From Cannabis sativa (lineage: Eukaryota; Streptophyta; Magnoliopsida; Rosales; Cannabaceae), in the NCBI RefSeq assembly GCF_029168945.1, contig NC_083602.1:63880600-63944599 (forward strand): a DNA stretch of 64,000 nucleotides, in the 5' to 3' direction. Position numbers and translations under genes: made by a program. The notes beneath the pieces are model-generated. The model did no database searches, had not been told where the DNA came from, and saw only the letters and a list, made by a program, of their open reading frames with translations. This document shows, piece by piece, positions 32,691 to 44,883 of the stretch. Numbering within the stretch: position 1 is the stretch's first letter; every line of letters starts with the position of its first letter.

Positions 32691-34020
32691 ATTTTTTCTT
32701 GAAGCTAACTTAGTGGAGGATGATAATTCCTTATGGATTGTTGATTCTGGAGCTACTAATCATATTTGTTCTTCTATGTAGATACTTGAATCGTCAAGGG
32801 AGCTGGCCAATGGGGAGGTGACTATGTGCTTGGGGAATGGAGCACAAGTGTCTACCAAGAGTGTTGGCAAAGTGAATTGAAAATTTAAAAATAAATTTTT
32901 GTTATTGAACAATGTTTATTTTATTCCTAAATATACCCGGAACATTATTTCTTTATCTCTTTCGCCTGAACAATTTTTCAATATTGGTTTTATTAATAAT
33001 GAAATTATTATCTCCAAGAATAGTACACCTATTTATTCTGCAAAACAGAGTAACAGACGTTGTGGATTCAAACTAAGTGAGCAATTAATTTTAAATAATA
33101 AATTATTTAGAATAGCATTGCCTCAACATAATAAGAGGCAAAAGATTTATGATGATGATAAAACGTATCTATGATATCTATGTTTAGGCTATATTTGTCT
33201 AGACAGAATAAACTAGTTAATAAAGGATGGTCCTTTGAGAGAACTATAAGTTGGAAGTATGTGAATCTTGTCTAGAATGGAAGATTGCTAAGAGACCTTT
33301 TTCTACAAAAGGCAATGGAGCCAAAAAAAAAAACAACTTGAGCTAGAATACCTCAATAAAACAGTGTTACAAAGAGAAGAAGTCGGACCTTGTTAGACAT
33401 GGTCAGATCGATGATGTGCTGCTCATCACTGCCACTAAACTTCTAGGCATACACACTTCTAGCATCAACTTACATTCTGAATGTAGTACCCTCAAAGAGC
33501 ATAAGAAATACTTCAATGGAATTATGGAATGGGAAAAAACCCAATTTGAAATATTTCCATATTTGGATTTGTCCTACTCATGTTCTTAAACCCAAGACTG
33601 GAAAACTTGCTCCTAGAACTGAAGTGTGTATGTTTGTAGGATATTGAGATGAAACTCGAGGTGCATATTTCTATAGTCATCAAGACAACAAAGTATTTGT
33701 ATCTATAAATACTACTTTTCTTGAACATGACTGCATGAAAAGTCACAAGCCACATAGTCAAGTGCTTATCGATGAAATCAAAAATGAGAAGATTTATGAA
33801 CCAAAGATTTTAACACCATTAGTGGAATGACCAATAGCAGTTACCACGATTCCTAAAAAGAAAACCTCAGTACATCATCGCAGTGGGAGGATTGTGAGAT
33901 AACATGTCCACTATGAACATGAAGCACATGCTCTTATCTCTGACACAGACAAGGATAATCCATTGACTTACAAAGAAGCAATGGAAGACCATAACTGAGA
34001 CAAGTGGAACAATGACATGG
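32691..34020 (+). pseudogene. Copia-C protease and integrase region, heavily decayed
   Basis: The protease is visible as LWIVDSGATNHIC (32731 onward, the DSGA active-site motif intact) and is followed by an in-frame stop. The frame at 32899-33174 fits the pre-integrase segment (LLNNVYFIPKYTRNIISLS). From 33180 to 34020 only short pieces are recognisable in shifting frames, including FKNMS-type and PKTGKLAPRTEVCMFVGY-like words near 33590-33650 typical of the end of copia integrase. No complete catalytic DDE set can be read. Confidence 0.75.
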
Positions 34021-35147
34021 ATTAAGAAATTGATTCCATGTCCACCAACAAAGTCTGGGAATATGAAACTCCACCTAAAGATATTACGCCCATAGGGTGT
34101 AACTATATTTTTAAGAAAAAGAGAAATGCTGAAGGGAAGGTAGAGACCTTTAAAGCTAGGCTTTTAGCCAAAGGCAACACACATCGAGAAAGCTTCGATT
34201 ATGATGAAACCTTCTCTCCTGTTGCAATGCTTACATCTATTCACATTCTTTTTTCTATAGCTGCCACTTATGATTATGAGATATGGCAAATGGACATCAA
34301 GAATGCTTTTCTAAATGGAAATCTTGATGAAGTCATTTATATGGAACAACTAGAAGGGTATGTGTTACAAGGAGAAGATCAAAAGGTGTGCAAGTTACTT
34401 AAATCCATTTATGAATTGAAGCAAGCCTCTAGATCATAGAATATGACCTTTAATAAAACTATTAAAGAGTGTGGCTTCGAACAAAACAAAGATGAAGCTT
34501 GTGTATAGAAATACATTAAAGGTAATATAGTGGTATTCCTAGTTCTTTATGTTGATGATATTCTACTTATTGGAAACAATGTACAAAGGTTGTCAGATGT
34601 AAAGAAGTGGTTAGTTGATAAATTCCAAATGAAAGATTTGGGAGAAGCATGCTATGTTCTTGGGATCAAAATCTGTAGAGATAGCAAGCGAAGAACATTA
34701 GCACTTTCTCAAGCAACTTATATTGATAAGATTCTTGAAAGATTCTCAATGGAGAATTCCAAGAATAGAAAATTACCGTCTAGATATGAAATTACTCTAT
34801 GTAAGGATCAATGTCCAAAGACTTCTCAAAAGGAAGAGGACATGAGAAAGTACTCTTATGCATTAGCAGTTGAAAGCTTGTTGTATGTAATGTTGTGTAC
34901 AAGGTTTGACATATGCTACATTGTAGGGATTGTTAGTCGTTACAAATTTAATTTAGGTTTGGAAGACTGGATAGCTATAAAGCACATACTCAAGTATCTT
35001 CCGAGAATGATAGATCTCATGCTTGTATATTTTGGTGGAGACTTTAATTCTATTGGATATACTGATTTTGATTTTCAATTGGACAAAAATAGTCAAAAGT
35101 CAACATCTGGGTTAGTATTTACTCTCAGTGAAGGAGTTGTAGTCTGA
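34021..35147 (+). pseudogene. Copia-C reverse transcriptase, two frames
   Basis: Frame 34038-34439 holds the N-terminal RT blocks: MSTNKVWEYE, GCNYIFKKKRNAEGKVETFK, KARLLAKGNTHRESFDYDET and WQMDIKNAFLNGNL (motif A with its catalytic Asp). A stop at 34437 and another near 34506 interrupt it. Frame 34530-35147 continues with LYVDDILLIGNN (the YVDD catalytic box, intact), MKDLGEACYVLGIKI and the connection to RNase H (YTDFDFQLDKNSQKSTSG). The sequence belongs to Ty1/copia. Enzymatic residues remain but the frame is broken. Confidence 0.93.
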
Positions 35148-35547
35148 AGAAGCATTAAGCAAACCAGTATTGCAGATTCAACCGTGGAAGTTGAATATAT
35201 AGTAGCTTCAAAGTAGCTAAGGAAGCAATTTGGTTGAAGGAATTTTACACTGTTCTAGAAGTAGTTCTAGAAGTAGAGAAACCACTAGTACTCTACTATG
35301 ACAACAGTGGAGTGGTGGCCAACTCCAAGGAACCTAAGAGCCATAAGAGAGGGAAGCACATTAAGAGGAAGTGCATTTACTAAGGGATACATTAGAGATA
35401 GGTGATTTGACGGTCTTGAAGATCACGTCGGAACATAACCTGGTAGATCCATTCACAAAGATGCTACGAGCAAAATCTTTTATGGATTATATAACTAATA
35501 TGGGACTAATAGAGATGCCCAGTTTACTTTTTGGAAAAGTGGGAATT
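35148..35547 (+). pseudogene. Copia-C RNase H end and polypurine tract
   Basis: Shifted frames keep TSIADSTVEVEYIVAS (the family has STAEAEYIA), a YDNSG-type block and ITSEHNLVDPFTKML (35418-35462), the usual C terminus of copia pol. The polypurine tract GGAAAAGTGGGAA (35533-35545) lies just before the LTR. Confidence 0.85.
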
Positions 35548-37249
35548 TGTTGGGGTTTATTCCCTAAAAATTCTATAAAGACATTTCTAATTATTAATAA
35601 AGAGTTTAACATATTGATATGAATCGGTGCAATTTATATCTCCAAATATCATTTTTACATCCTAATAGCATCTTCAATTTGAAGACCTATATTTTCTCCA
35701 CCTATACAATGTTTTTACAATTACTCTGTATAACTCTCTATTACATTTAATGCTCTTCTATAACTTTACAATATTTGAGAACCATTCTGTATCGACTGTA
35801 GTGATATTTTAAGGCCAAACATGTATGATTCTTCTCTTAACTTGTTCTTTAGTTAAACATATCACTTGTGCCTCCTTTTGTTCCACAGAATTCCAAAGCA
35901 GGTCATCCCAAGATCACCATACCCGATACACAAGTGCAGCATTACAGCATACAATACCGCTTTCTTAAATCAACTAAGTTTTGCACGCTCTATCCACATC
36001 AGTATCGAGTTTAAATCAGTCGACTCCATTTTCTAGTCCAGCCACTCTTTAATCTGCAGTAAACATTACAGAGAAAAGGAACAAGAGAAAAACAAGTGAG
36101 TCGTTGTCTCTGGTTGCTGCCTGCAAAACAAGCATTGATCTTTAGTAATGATGCTGAAATGTTTCAGTTGTTCCCTTATTCTGAGTTTGTCTTGGATTGC
36201 AGTCCACAAAACAAAGCTATGTCGTGGGATGTTGAGTTTACTCCATAATCCATGACTCCAATTCACTTTCCTTTGAGGAGGACAAATAATTTTGTAGCCA
36301 TTGGAGATCTTGTACTCTGTGCTTATGAATGTTAAATTATTAATATTTATTATTGTATAATTTATATATATAAATATCAAAAAATTTCTTATCATATGTG
36401 GGGTTGTGACTTGTACTAATACAGAGAACTAAGATAACTTAGCTATGAATGAAACAGTTAGCAACATATTAAAGTTATGGAATCTTTAATCAATGGTTGC
36501 TAGTACGTTTCACTGATGTCCGTTCTTCAGTGAAGGTAATCTCAGTTCGATTTACTGATGCAGTATGACATCAAAGTGAAGGTGTTGTATATAATAGAGA
36601 TTATATATGATAAGGACAGATATGAATGAAGTTATCTTTATCTAACAAGTTGTTTACTAGAAAGACCTAATTCATATCATAACGATGATCAATAGTAGAT
36701 CAACATAAATTCTAAGTAATCATGAACTCGTGTTCATGTTATTAGTTTCGTTGATTCACTCATTAAAGTTTCTCAGAAAAGATGATTCTTACAACTTCTG
36801 TTTTGGGAATCTAATAATATGGATGACTAGGAACATGATCTACGATTATGGAATCCTGACTTTCCTAATGGAACGAATGTTGGTTCCCTTTAAGTGTTAA
36901 TTCTGGAACTGGAGAGTTGTGCACAAATTAAGCTGGGATCTAAATTATACTTCCACTAGTGAATTAATGATAATAAAGGATAAAGAAGTAATTAGAAGAG
37001 TAAAATGGAAATTTGACCAAAACTAAATACGAACCAACACATGGAGGGCTAATCACTGGAATTTATTATATCAACAGACACTGTAGTAAAATTTAATAAA
37101 TATAATACTATAATTACTAAGATTTTAATTCCATATTTATACTAGAGCAATCATGGAATTAATAAACAAGATTATTTGGTTGATGAGACTCAATAAATAA
37201 TCTAGTTTATTGGAGCTTATAATTATAGGTCCATGGTCCAAAATCACCA
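35548..37249 (+). repeat. Copia-C 3' LTR, interrupted and truncated
   Basis: It begins TGTTGGGGTTTATTCCC. A LINE fragment occupies about 35640-36340. LTR sequence resumes and matches the left LTR from 36661. It is cut at 37249 (after AAAATCACCA) by the gypsy element; its remainder would lie beyond that element and is not in the window. Confidence 0.85.
35640..36340 (-). pseudogene. LINE 3' fragment inserted in the copia-C LTR
   Basis: The minus frame includes VNWSHGLWSKLNIPRHSFVL, LRIREQLKHFSII, CLFCRQQPETTTHLFFSCSF (zf-RVT zinc-binding block), and in shifted frames further downstream MESTDLNSILMWIERAKLSR and VYRVW, the usual end of plant L1-type LINEs. It is 5'-truncated, as is normal for LINE insertions. 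Exact edges, poly(A) and TSD were not resolved. It differs from the larger LINE in this window. Confidence 0.8.
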
Positions 37250-38685
37250 TGATGTGTGTCGTATGTCGTATCAAATTTACTATTATTTTGATTTTATTAA
37301 TACTTCCAATTATTTTAGTATAAATATAAGTAAGGGTTGATCCCACAAGGACTATGTTTATTCAATTATTCAAAAATTAGTGACAAGAATTAGAAAAATG
37401 GGGTTTTAAAGATTAGAATAAAATAACATAAATAAAAATAAAAAAACGAATTAAAAGTTATACTACGATAAGAGATAAATAGTTAAAGGTTATTCTCCAC
37501 CTTCAACAATCATTCTTAAATCATATTAATAAAAGAAATTTTAGTTGAAGTAGTCAAATTATCTCAATCTCCCTATTAAATGTAATCAAGACGAAGCGTT
37601 CAATAATTGACTCTTTTACATAAGTAGTAAATCCACGAAGTATGCAATTTATTTAACTTTGATAAAGTTTTAAGATTTATGGAGATAGACTAATCTAGGC
37701 AAAAAATTAATAAAACATATAATTCATTTGACCTAGGTTCTATTCTTCATCACAATTAAAATACATTTGACAATATTAGAAATTGTAATTTATCATAGAT
37801 ACTTAGAATCTTAGACTATTAGGTGAATAGTAATCCTAAAATAACGGTAGATTAAATTAAAACTTAATTTAGTCATCCTCTAAATAAGATTAAAACAATA
37901 ATCATAAAATTAAACATAGAAGAATAGAAGCAATTTGATGTAATAGAAACTAGAAATTAACATTCATCAATAAAATTAAAAATTTATGTCTCGAGTTTTG
38001 AAATAACCTTTAACTAAAAGAAAACTCCTCGAAACTAGACATTATAATCAAAGTTATAATAAATAGTAAGAGTTTCAGGAGAAAAAATGAATTATGATAA
38101 AGAACACTTGAAGTTGTAATCTCCGTCCTTTTTTTTGCTTTCTCTATGAGTTTCTCTCTCAATTTTGTAGCTTAAAAGTTCTAAAATTCGTAGCCTAAAA
38201 GGTCCTATTATAGTGCTTGAAAATATCTCACTAAAAAAAGATATCTCCCTTTAAAAAAATAAAAATTTCGAAATTTCCCGAAAATCACCTCCTCGTCCCG
38301 GCCATGACTTCCTGCCAAAAAATTTCTATCACGTGATTTGTATTTTGGCCATAGCATCTTCAATACAACTCAGAATCGGAAGATTTAAGATGTTTCAAAA
38401 AGATAAGAATGAGATCTACAACTTTTATGTTGAGCTCCAAGTCTAGTTCTGCTTCTAGGGTTACAAAAACTCTCATTTACATTCAATTTTGTTAAATCGA
38501 GATCGCCGGCTTCCACTATTTTCCATCAAAATATACTAAAATCTCTCCAAAAAACTCTAAATGCATGATTAGTCTTTGAAATATCCAAAACAATTAAAAT
38601 CACACTAATTAATAATTTAAAGAATAAATTTAAGAATATTAATACATAGATTGATCATATTTATAAGACAAATATTGACTCATCA
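37250..38685 (-). repeat. Athila/Tat-like gypsy 3' LTR (1.44 kb)
   Basis: On the plus strand it reads TGATGTGTGTCGTATGTCG to GACTCATCA; on the element's own (minus) strand it starts TGATGAGTC. It matches 60395-61572 over the shared length. Next to it, AAGTGAGAGAATT on the minus strand (38686-38698) is the polypurine tract. Confidence 0.9.
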
Positions 38686-39475
38686 AATTCTCTCACTTGA
38701 CTCTTGCTCGTCCTTGAGTAAGTTAATGAGAAAATGAATAATGCTTAAACAAATTAGTCTTTATGAAAAATAATTTTAGTTTCAAAAATTCTACGTCCAC
38801 TTATAATTTCAAGAAAATCCAAACTCTTCAATCATTAGAATTTCAATTCAAGATAATTACTTTTCAAACTCAATTTTTGTGTGTGTATTCAATCAACTGA
38901 TAATATTACTAACATTCAAATTAGTTTATGCATGCCAACAATTAATGTTTATCTCAAAAAAAAATGTGTATTTCAACGAAAATCCACTCCATAAGCTTAA
39001 TTATCGAACCATTCTCTAATGTAATTACACACAATCTAAAGATCAATAGAACTTTATAGCCTTATAATGTAAGGCTAGGGTGAAAGTTTGATAAAAAAAA
39101 AAGGTAAATTTAGGCTTAAATCACTCCATAACATACATATATGACATTCTCTCAAATAATTCACATTTGTATTCTCCAATCACTCTCCTCAATAATTCAA
39201 TCTTGTATCTTTTCTTTTTTTTCGACATAATACTTATTATTCCCCCACACGTAATTTGTTGCAAGTATTCATTTATTTTTTATTGATATTTTTATGAAAT
39301 ACTTACAACTTACAAAAATTTATTTTAAGAAAATAATAATTTTTTTCTCAACTTATATATAGCCATCAATATTTTCTCCCAACAAAAGTCTCACACTTTT
39401 ACAAATACATAAGACATCAATATGCTATGATGTGAAAAAGGATGAACAAGAGATTTTTTTTAGGCTCAAAAGGTT
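38686..39475 (-). mobile_element. Gypsy internal 3' non-coding region, outer part
   Basis: A/T-rich sequence between the polypurine tract and the copia solo LTR. It has no frame or RT/integrase motif. It continues at 43390-44091. Confidence 0.7.
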
Positions 39476-39480
39476 ATTGC

Positions 39481-42400
39481 TATTGGAATTATTTTACCAG
39501 GATCTTAGATTTACTAACAAATATGTTATTAAAACATCCTAAATATGAACTTCTAAAACGATATAAAATAAACACATATAAAGTATAAGAAACCTTACAG
39601 TAGTTGCAGCGGAATATAATGTCTCCTTCCACTCAGATCTCTAACCCTTGTATCCTTTCTGTAATAGAGTATCACCAAGATCTGAGTCCGAATCTCCTTC
39701 TCTTGAAACTGGATTCTTCACAGCCATACACTATGATTGAGTACTACTTGATGTGTGTGGGAACTCATTCATTCACTATAGGCTTGGCTTAAAAGAGAGG
39801 AAGAGAGAGAGAGAGAGGTGGTTTCGGCTAGGGTAGGAAGGAGGCTCAAATTTTATCTGAAGGAATGAGATGCATCATCTTTTCCCTAAAGTCATTACTA
39901 CCTATTTATAGGAAACCACCTAGGGTTAGGTTAGATTTATTTGGCATTAAAATAATGAAAAAATTAAATGGTAAAATCCATACAAAGTGGCTGGCCAAGG
40001 AATGGATAATGGGCCCCACTTTGTAATTTTACCATTTTCTCATTTTCTCATCTTATTTTCTCAAAATGCCAATTTTCCAATTTAACCATTTAAATGCCAA
40101 TTCTAATTATTTAATAACTAGAAATTAATTATTAAATAATATTGTCATTTAATATATTTATTAATTAGACTAATCAAAGTCTCTTAATTAACAAACAAAC
40201 CCTAGAAACTTTTTCTTCACAATTAAGCCCTTGCTTAGTGAAAATTCATAAACTAGACATAGTCTAATTTTAGAATTATAATTGATTAATCAAAATCAAT
40301 TAACTTAGTCTTACAAGTAGTATTGTCTCAACTAGTATGGGGACCATGGGCCTATATATTTGAGCTTCCAATAAGCAAACCCATAACTTACCAAGTAAAT
40401 TCTCTGACTTATTAATTCCTTGTTGCATCCACCATAGAACTTGGAATTGCACTCTCAGTTATATAGAACGCTCTATATGTTCCACGATATAAATACGCTA
40501 TCAGTTATCCATTGTTATAATCCCAATAATCAATGATCCTGTATAGATGATTTACATTATGTAGGGATGAAATTACTGTTACACCCTTCAATGCATTTTA
40601 TCTTTAAAACACTTAGCCACCTATAAATGATATTTCAGTGAACTAAACATAATCTCTGAAATGAGTACTCAACCATTTATCCTATTTAGCCAAGCTCGAA
40701 GGAAATCATCATTTCACTTCTATGTGTTAATAGAAGCTATAGATTCCATATCTATGTTTAGCGCTCCCACTTAATTGCACTACCATGTTCCCAAAATGTA
40801 CGTATCACCCTGACCAAAAAGTAGGCTTAACTAACAAATCAGACAACATGTATAATACTCTTGAGATCGAACCTAACCACGTCAGGATTAAGATCATTTG
40901 ATCTAGATACAACTAGGTGATATTGAATTGAATAGATATTACGGTAAGTTTAACATATCTGATTCAAGGTTCAATATCGGTCCTTTCCGATGCATACTCC
41001 ATGCATCCTGTAACACCCTAACTAGCATAGGCGTGTTAGCGTGATTTTTAACGTACTGTGCATCTCGTTGCTAATCAATGAGGTTATTGGAAAATACGTG
41101 AATAATTAAAATTTTGCTTTTTAATTTAAAATATAACAAATAACTTTTATAAACTTCTGGGATCCTGTTTACAAAATATTGTAACAAAAGTTTACTACAT
41201 AATTACAAAATACTTGTCGCCTAGCGACAAAACTCAAAAGCCCTAGTGTTCCGAGGATCGTACGCTCCAGGCCTAACCGCCTTGACATGTACAATCTTCA
41301 CCTGCTCGCTCTAACGGCTCATCAGCTTTATCCTTGCCCTTACCTACACATAGCAATAACACTGTGAGTCGACAGACTCAGTAAGAAAAGCATAACATAA
41401 TAAACATACTAATATCCCTGGTTATAATCAGGCGCCCATACACCTAACCATAACCCTAACTGAATCAGGATTGATCTTGACAAAGTATGACTAACCGCGC
41501 ATCCAGCTTATACTCAGTACTCTAATCGTACTGACGTGGTAACAGTTAATCCATCTATCTGATAGCCTAGCATATATCTGATGGCATCTCGGTGCAACTC
41601 TATGTACACCTCACTGTTGCCCTGATATGCTAATCTGATGGCTATATAAATTTGCCTAACATATATATAATATGTTATTCTATCGGCAACTAACATGTAC
41701 GCTAAACATGTATATACATATGCATGAAATTATACTAATCTTACCTTGATTCTGAATTCAGGTGTACCGGCCAACCTGAGTGGAAAAACTGGTCGGCGAA
41801 TTACAGGCTCCTAAATCACATTAATCATAACATAGGTGAGTGACACGCTAAGTCACTTTCCGGGGTCTTAAACTTGAAACTAAAAGTTTTCCTATCGATA
41901 ATTAACATGGCAATACCCTAAACAACAAAAAAAAAATAGGAAAAACTAGGGTTCTCAATATTGCCCCAACTGGTAGACCGGTTCCCCAACCAGAATTCCG
42001 GTTCTGTGGGGATTCCTGGGAGCCAACCGGAATTCCGGTTCCTACAGGCCCCTCTGAACCGGAATTTCGGTTCAGTGCGGGAAAGATCGAAAATTCCCCT
42101 ATCTCAACCAAAACAATCCCAATCCACATGAAACCTTCCAGACCTGTTTTATGCAACCTAGAGAGCATATCCAAGGCAACAAAATACTACTACATGCACA
42201 AATACAAAAACCACCATGAGAGTGCAAAGTTTGAGCTCATAAGCTCAAACCTTGAACAAACCTCAAAAACTACCACCAAACCAGCTCTAATTAACAATTC
42301 TAACCATAATCTAACTTCAGAAAACACCACAAGCAAACAAAGCAAGAACAACAACAATAACCCTCATTTCATGCAAAAATCTTAACTTTAAACTTAAGAA

Positions 42401-43384
42401 ACAACAAAAGAGGAACTAGAAAACTTACCAAAGCTTGAAACCTCAACAAAGATGCTATCTAAACCCAAAATTGCTGAAGAAAACCCAAGATCCTTGCTGG
42501 TTTCTAGGGCTTAGGAGAGGGAAAAGAGAGAAGGAGAATAAATGTGATTCTCTAACTCTTTTTTTAAAAAAAAATATAAAGAAATGGTTTTTGGTTTTAT
42601 TAAATTACTTTCAGCAAATATAACTAAAAATCTAAATGCATCTATTTACTTGACTCACATAAAGACAAAACACAAAATGGGCAAAAAGACCAAAATGCCC
42701 TTGCCCACACAAAACTAACTTAAAGTCACTTAAGGGTATTTTGGGAATTTCAAAAATCCCGACAAGTCCCGACATTCCCAATGTCTAACTATACCGCCCC
42801 GCTTTACTAAAATACTAAGATGTGATTCTACTAAGCCATACACCGCGTTCCAATATTGCCGGGCACCGAACATGCAAAATTATGAAATTTCTATATATGA
42901 CATATAAAATGCATTCTGAATGCAAATAAATCACTATAAATTAATAATTTAGAATTAATAAATAGACTCCATAATTAAACTCTAATTATCTGCTAATTTC
43001 CAAATTTAAGCTAAACGATCTTTACACATCCAACCCAAGCTTTACTTTAACGAATGTCCTGGAAAGGACATAGCACTTATCCAAGGTGCAAGTAAACTAT
43101 GTTGTAGATTATCATATCAGTTAAACCCTGTGTACTGATAAATCTAGGAATATATATTTAATCACATAATCTTGATTACTTTCCACTATGCTGACGACAC
43201 AATAAACAAGAACATAAATGTGATAAGGATTTGGATGAATTTATAAATCAAATAAACATATAAATGATAACATGAACCAAAAGACACACAAATAAGTGAT
43301 GAAAATACTTCTGTTTCTTTATTGATATTTAAAAGATATAGATTACATTGAAATAGAGTTTTATTTAGGGCATAAAATCCAATA
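39481..43384 (-). repeat. Solo LTR of the copia-A family, split by a gypsy-like solo LTR
   Basis: The ends are TATTGGAATTATTTTACC and AAAATCCAATA, the complement of the copia-A LTR ends. A perfect TSD, ATTGC, flanks it (39476-39480, 43385-43389). Its own sequence is 39481-41008 plus 43032-43384 (about 1.88 kb); the rest is the nested insert. Minus-strand TATA box at 39903-39910. It lies in the non-coding part of the gypsy element. Confidence 0.93.
41009..43026 (-). repeat. Gypsy-like solo LTR (2.02 kb), nested
   Basis: On the plus strand it runs TGTAACACCCTAAC to GATCTTTACA, with a perfect TSD CATCC (41004-41008, 43027-43031). It is related, in inverse orientation, to the LTR at 61573-63790 (shared TGTAAAG start, the CGGGCACCG/CGGTGCCCG block and a cluster of CCGGAATTCCGG-like words at 41980-42070). 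Open frames inside (for example 41902-42174, 42128-42385) show no family and are taken as incidental. Confidence 0.92.
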
Positions 43385-43389
43385 ATTGC

Positions 43390-44091
43390 ATAGGGTCAAA
43401 AGAAAAATAAGATGTCGACATTTAGGCTCAAATTGGATAAAACTAGGTAATTCACTAATAGGGTAGGCTTGAAAGGCTCAATTAATCAAAAAAAAAAATT
43501 CTTATATCATATCTCAAGATCATCTGTAATTTATCAATTTCGCCTCAAATGATTATCAAACAAGTTCTAGAGTTGTTGAGACTTCTAATCAAAAGTCAAA
43601 CATGCATTCATCTTTCTAAACAATAACAAATATGATAATTCAACTGATGTGCAAAAGTTTAAAAAAAATCAAGCTTGAGCAGTAATTAATCATGACTTAA
43701 GCACACAAATCATGAGAATCTATCATTTTCCTAGAATTATAACTATCACATAATCAAGAATTTTATCATCAATAGAACTATTTTTTAAAAGACCATGCAT
43801 AAGACATCAAAGTAAACACACATCAAACCCGAGCAATCATTGTCAATAAAATTTCACTCAACCCATGCTCACTAAAATTAAAGAAAGAAAAAACTAATAT
43901 AAACTAAAAAAAAAAAAGATAAAATAAATAACTAAACAACTAAGTAAAAAAAAACTTGATAGACACGACAATAAATCTCCCCCGCACACTTAATATAAGT
44001 ATTGTCTTCAAGGCTCAATCAAATAAAATCAATGCAAAATAAAAAGAAAAGGATAAGAAAAACTCATGTAAGTTAACTTTGTTTAATGTTG
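43390..44091 (-). mobile_element. Gypsy internal 3' non-coding region, inner part
   Basis: A/T-rich sequence directly after the protease frame. No RT, RNase H or integrase motif in any frame, although these would follow protease in a complete gypsy element. Confidence 0.7.
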
Positions 44092-44883
44092 TTAGCTTGA
44101 CTTTAACAATACCTTTGGTGTTGATGTTGGATTATAAAATTTAAATACACTAGAATTTATTTGATCACCATCAAATTTCATCGTTAATGTCTCGGACTTG
44201 ACTTCCAATTTTATACTTACGTACTCATAAATGTCTACCCAATAACACCGGTGTAGTGCATGGAATAGAGTCATCTTCCATGTCTAGAAGACAAAAATTA
44301 GCCAGGAAACCCAAGTTATTTACCTTAACGAGAACATCCTCCACTACTCCGTGAGGATAAACATTAGATCGGTCGGCCAATTGAATGACTATTCCCATAT
44401 TTTTTAGTGGCCCAAGATTCAGCAAAGTATAAATAGAATATGGCATGACATTTATCGAAGCTCCCAAATCTAACATACATCGATCAACCAACTTATCTCC
44501 CATAGTACAAGGGATCATAAAGCTTCCTGGATCTTCACATTTAGGAGGAAGTTTCTTTTGGAGAATTGCAAACACATTCTCCCCCACACTTATTTTTTTG
44601 TCCCCTTTCAACTTCTGCTTGCTCATACATATTTCCTTTAAAAAAATTTCATAGTGAGGTACTTGTCTAATAGCATCAAGTAATGGTAGACTTACCACAA
44701 CTTTGCAAAATGTCTCAAGGATTGCTTTGCCAATTTCATCTTTCTATGTGTTCCTCAATCTACTTGGGAATAAAGGAACAGGAACATAACTAGGCAGAGG
44801 CAATTTATGCTTTGTTGCTTCCTTGGGAGGTTTAATCTCATCTTCTTGTGGTGATGGTGTAGGAGGAGATTGGATGGATGAAG
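44092..44883 (-). pseudogene. Gypsy gag C terminus and aspartic protease
   Basis: Minus frame 44225-44698 runs from the gag-protease linker (VVSLPLLDAIRQVPHYEIFLK) into a retropepsin: MLDLGASINVMPYSIY (catalytic DLGA in the Athila/Tat style), IVIQLADRS, HGVVEDVLVKVNNLGF and TTPVLLGRHL. After a one-base shift, frame 44092-44274 supplies TLTMKFDGDQI and then stops. Upstream on the same strand (44699-44883) the linker PPKEATKHKLPLPSYVPVP is readable up to the copia-B target site. The protease would process Gag; pol beyond it is absent. Confidence 0.88.

Noticed and set aside
41902..42385. Frames of 85-90 codons on both strands
   Set aside because: Located in a solo LTR with TSD CATCC; proline/glycine runs reflect CCGG-rich repeats.
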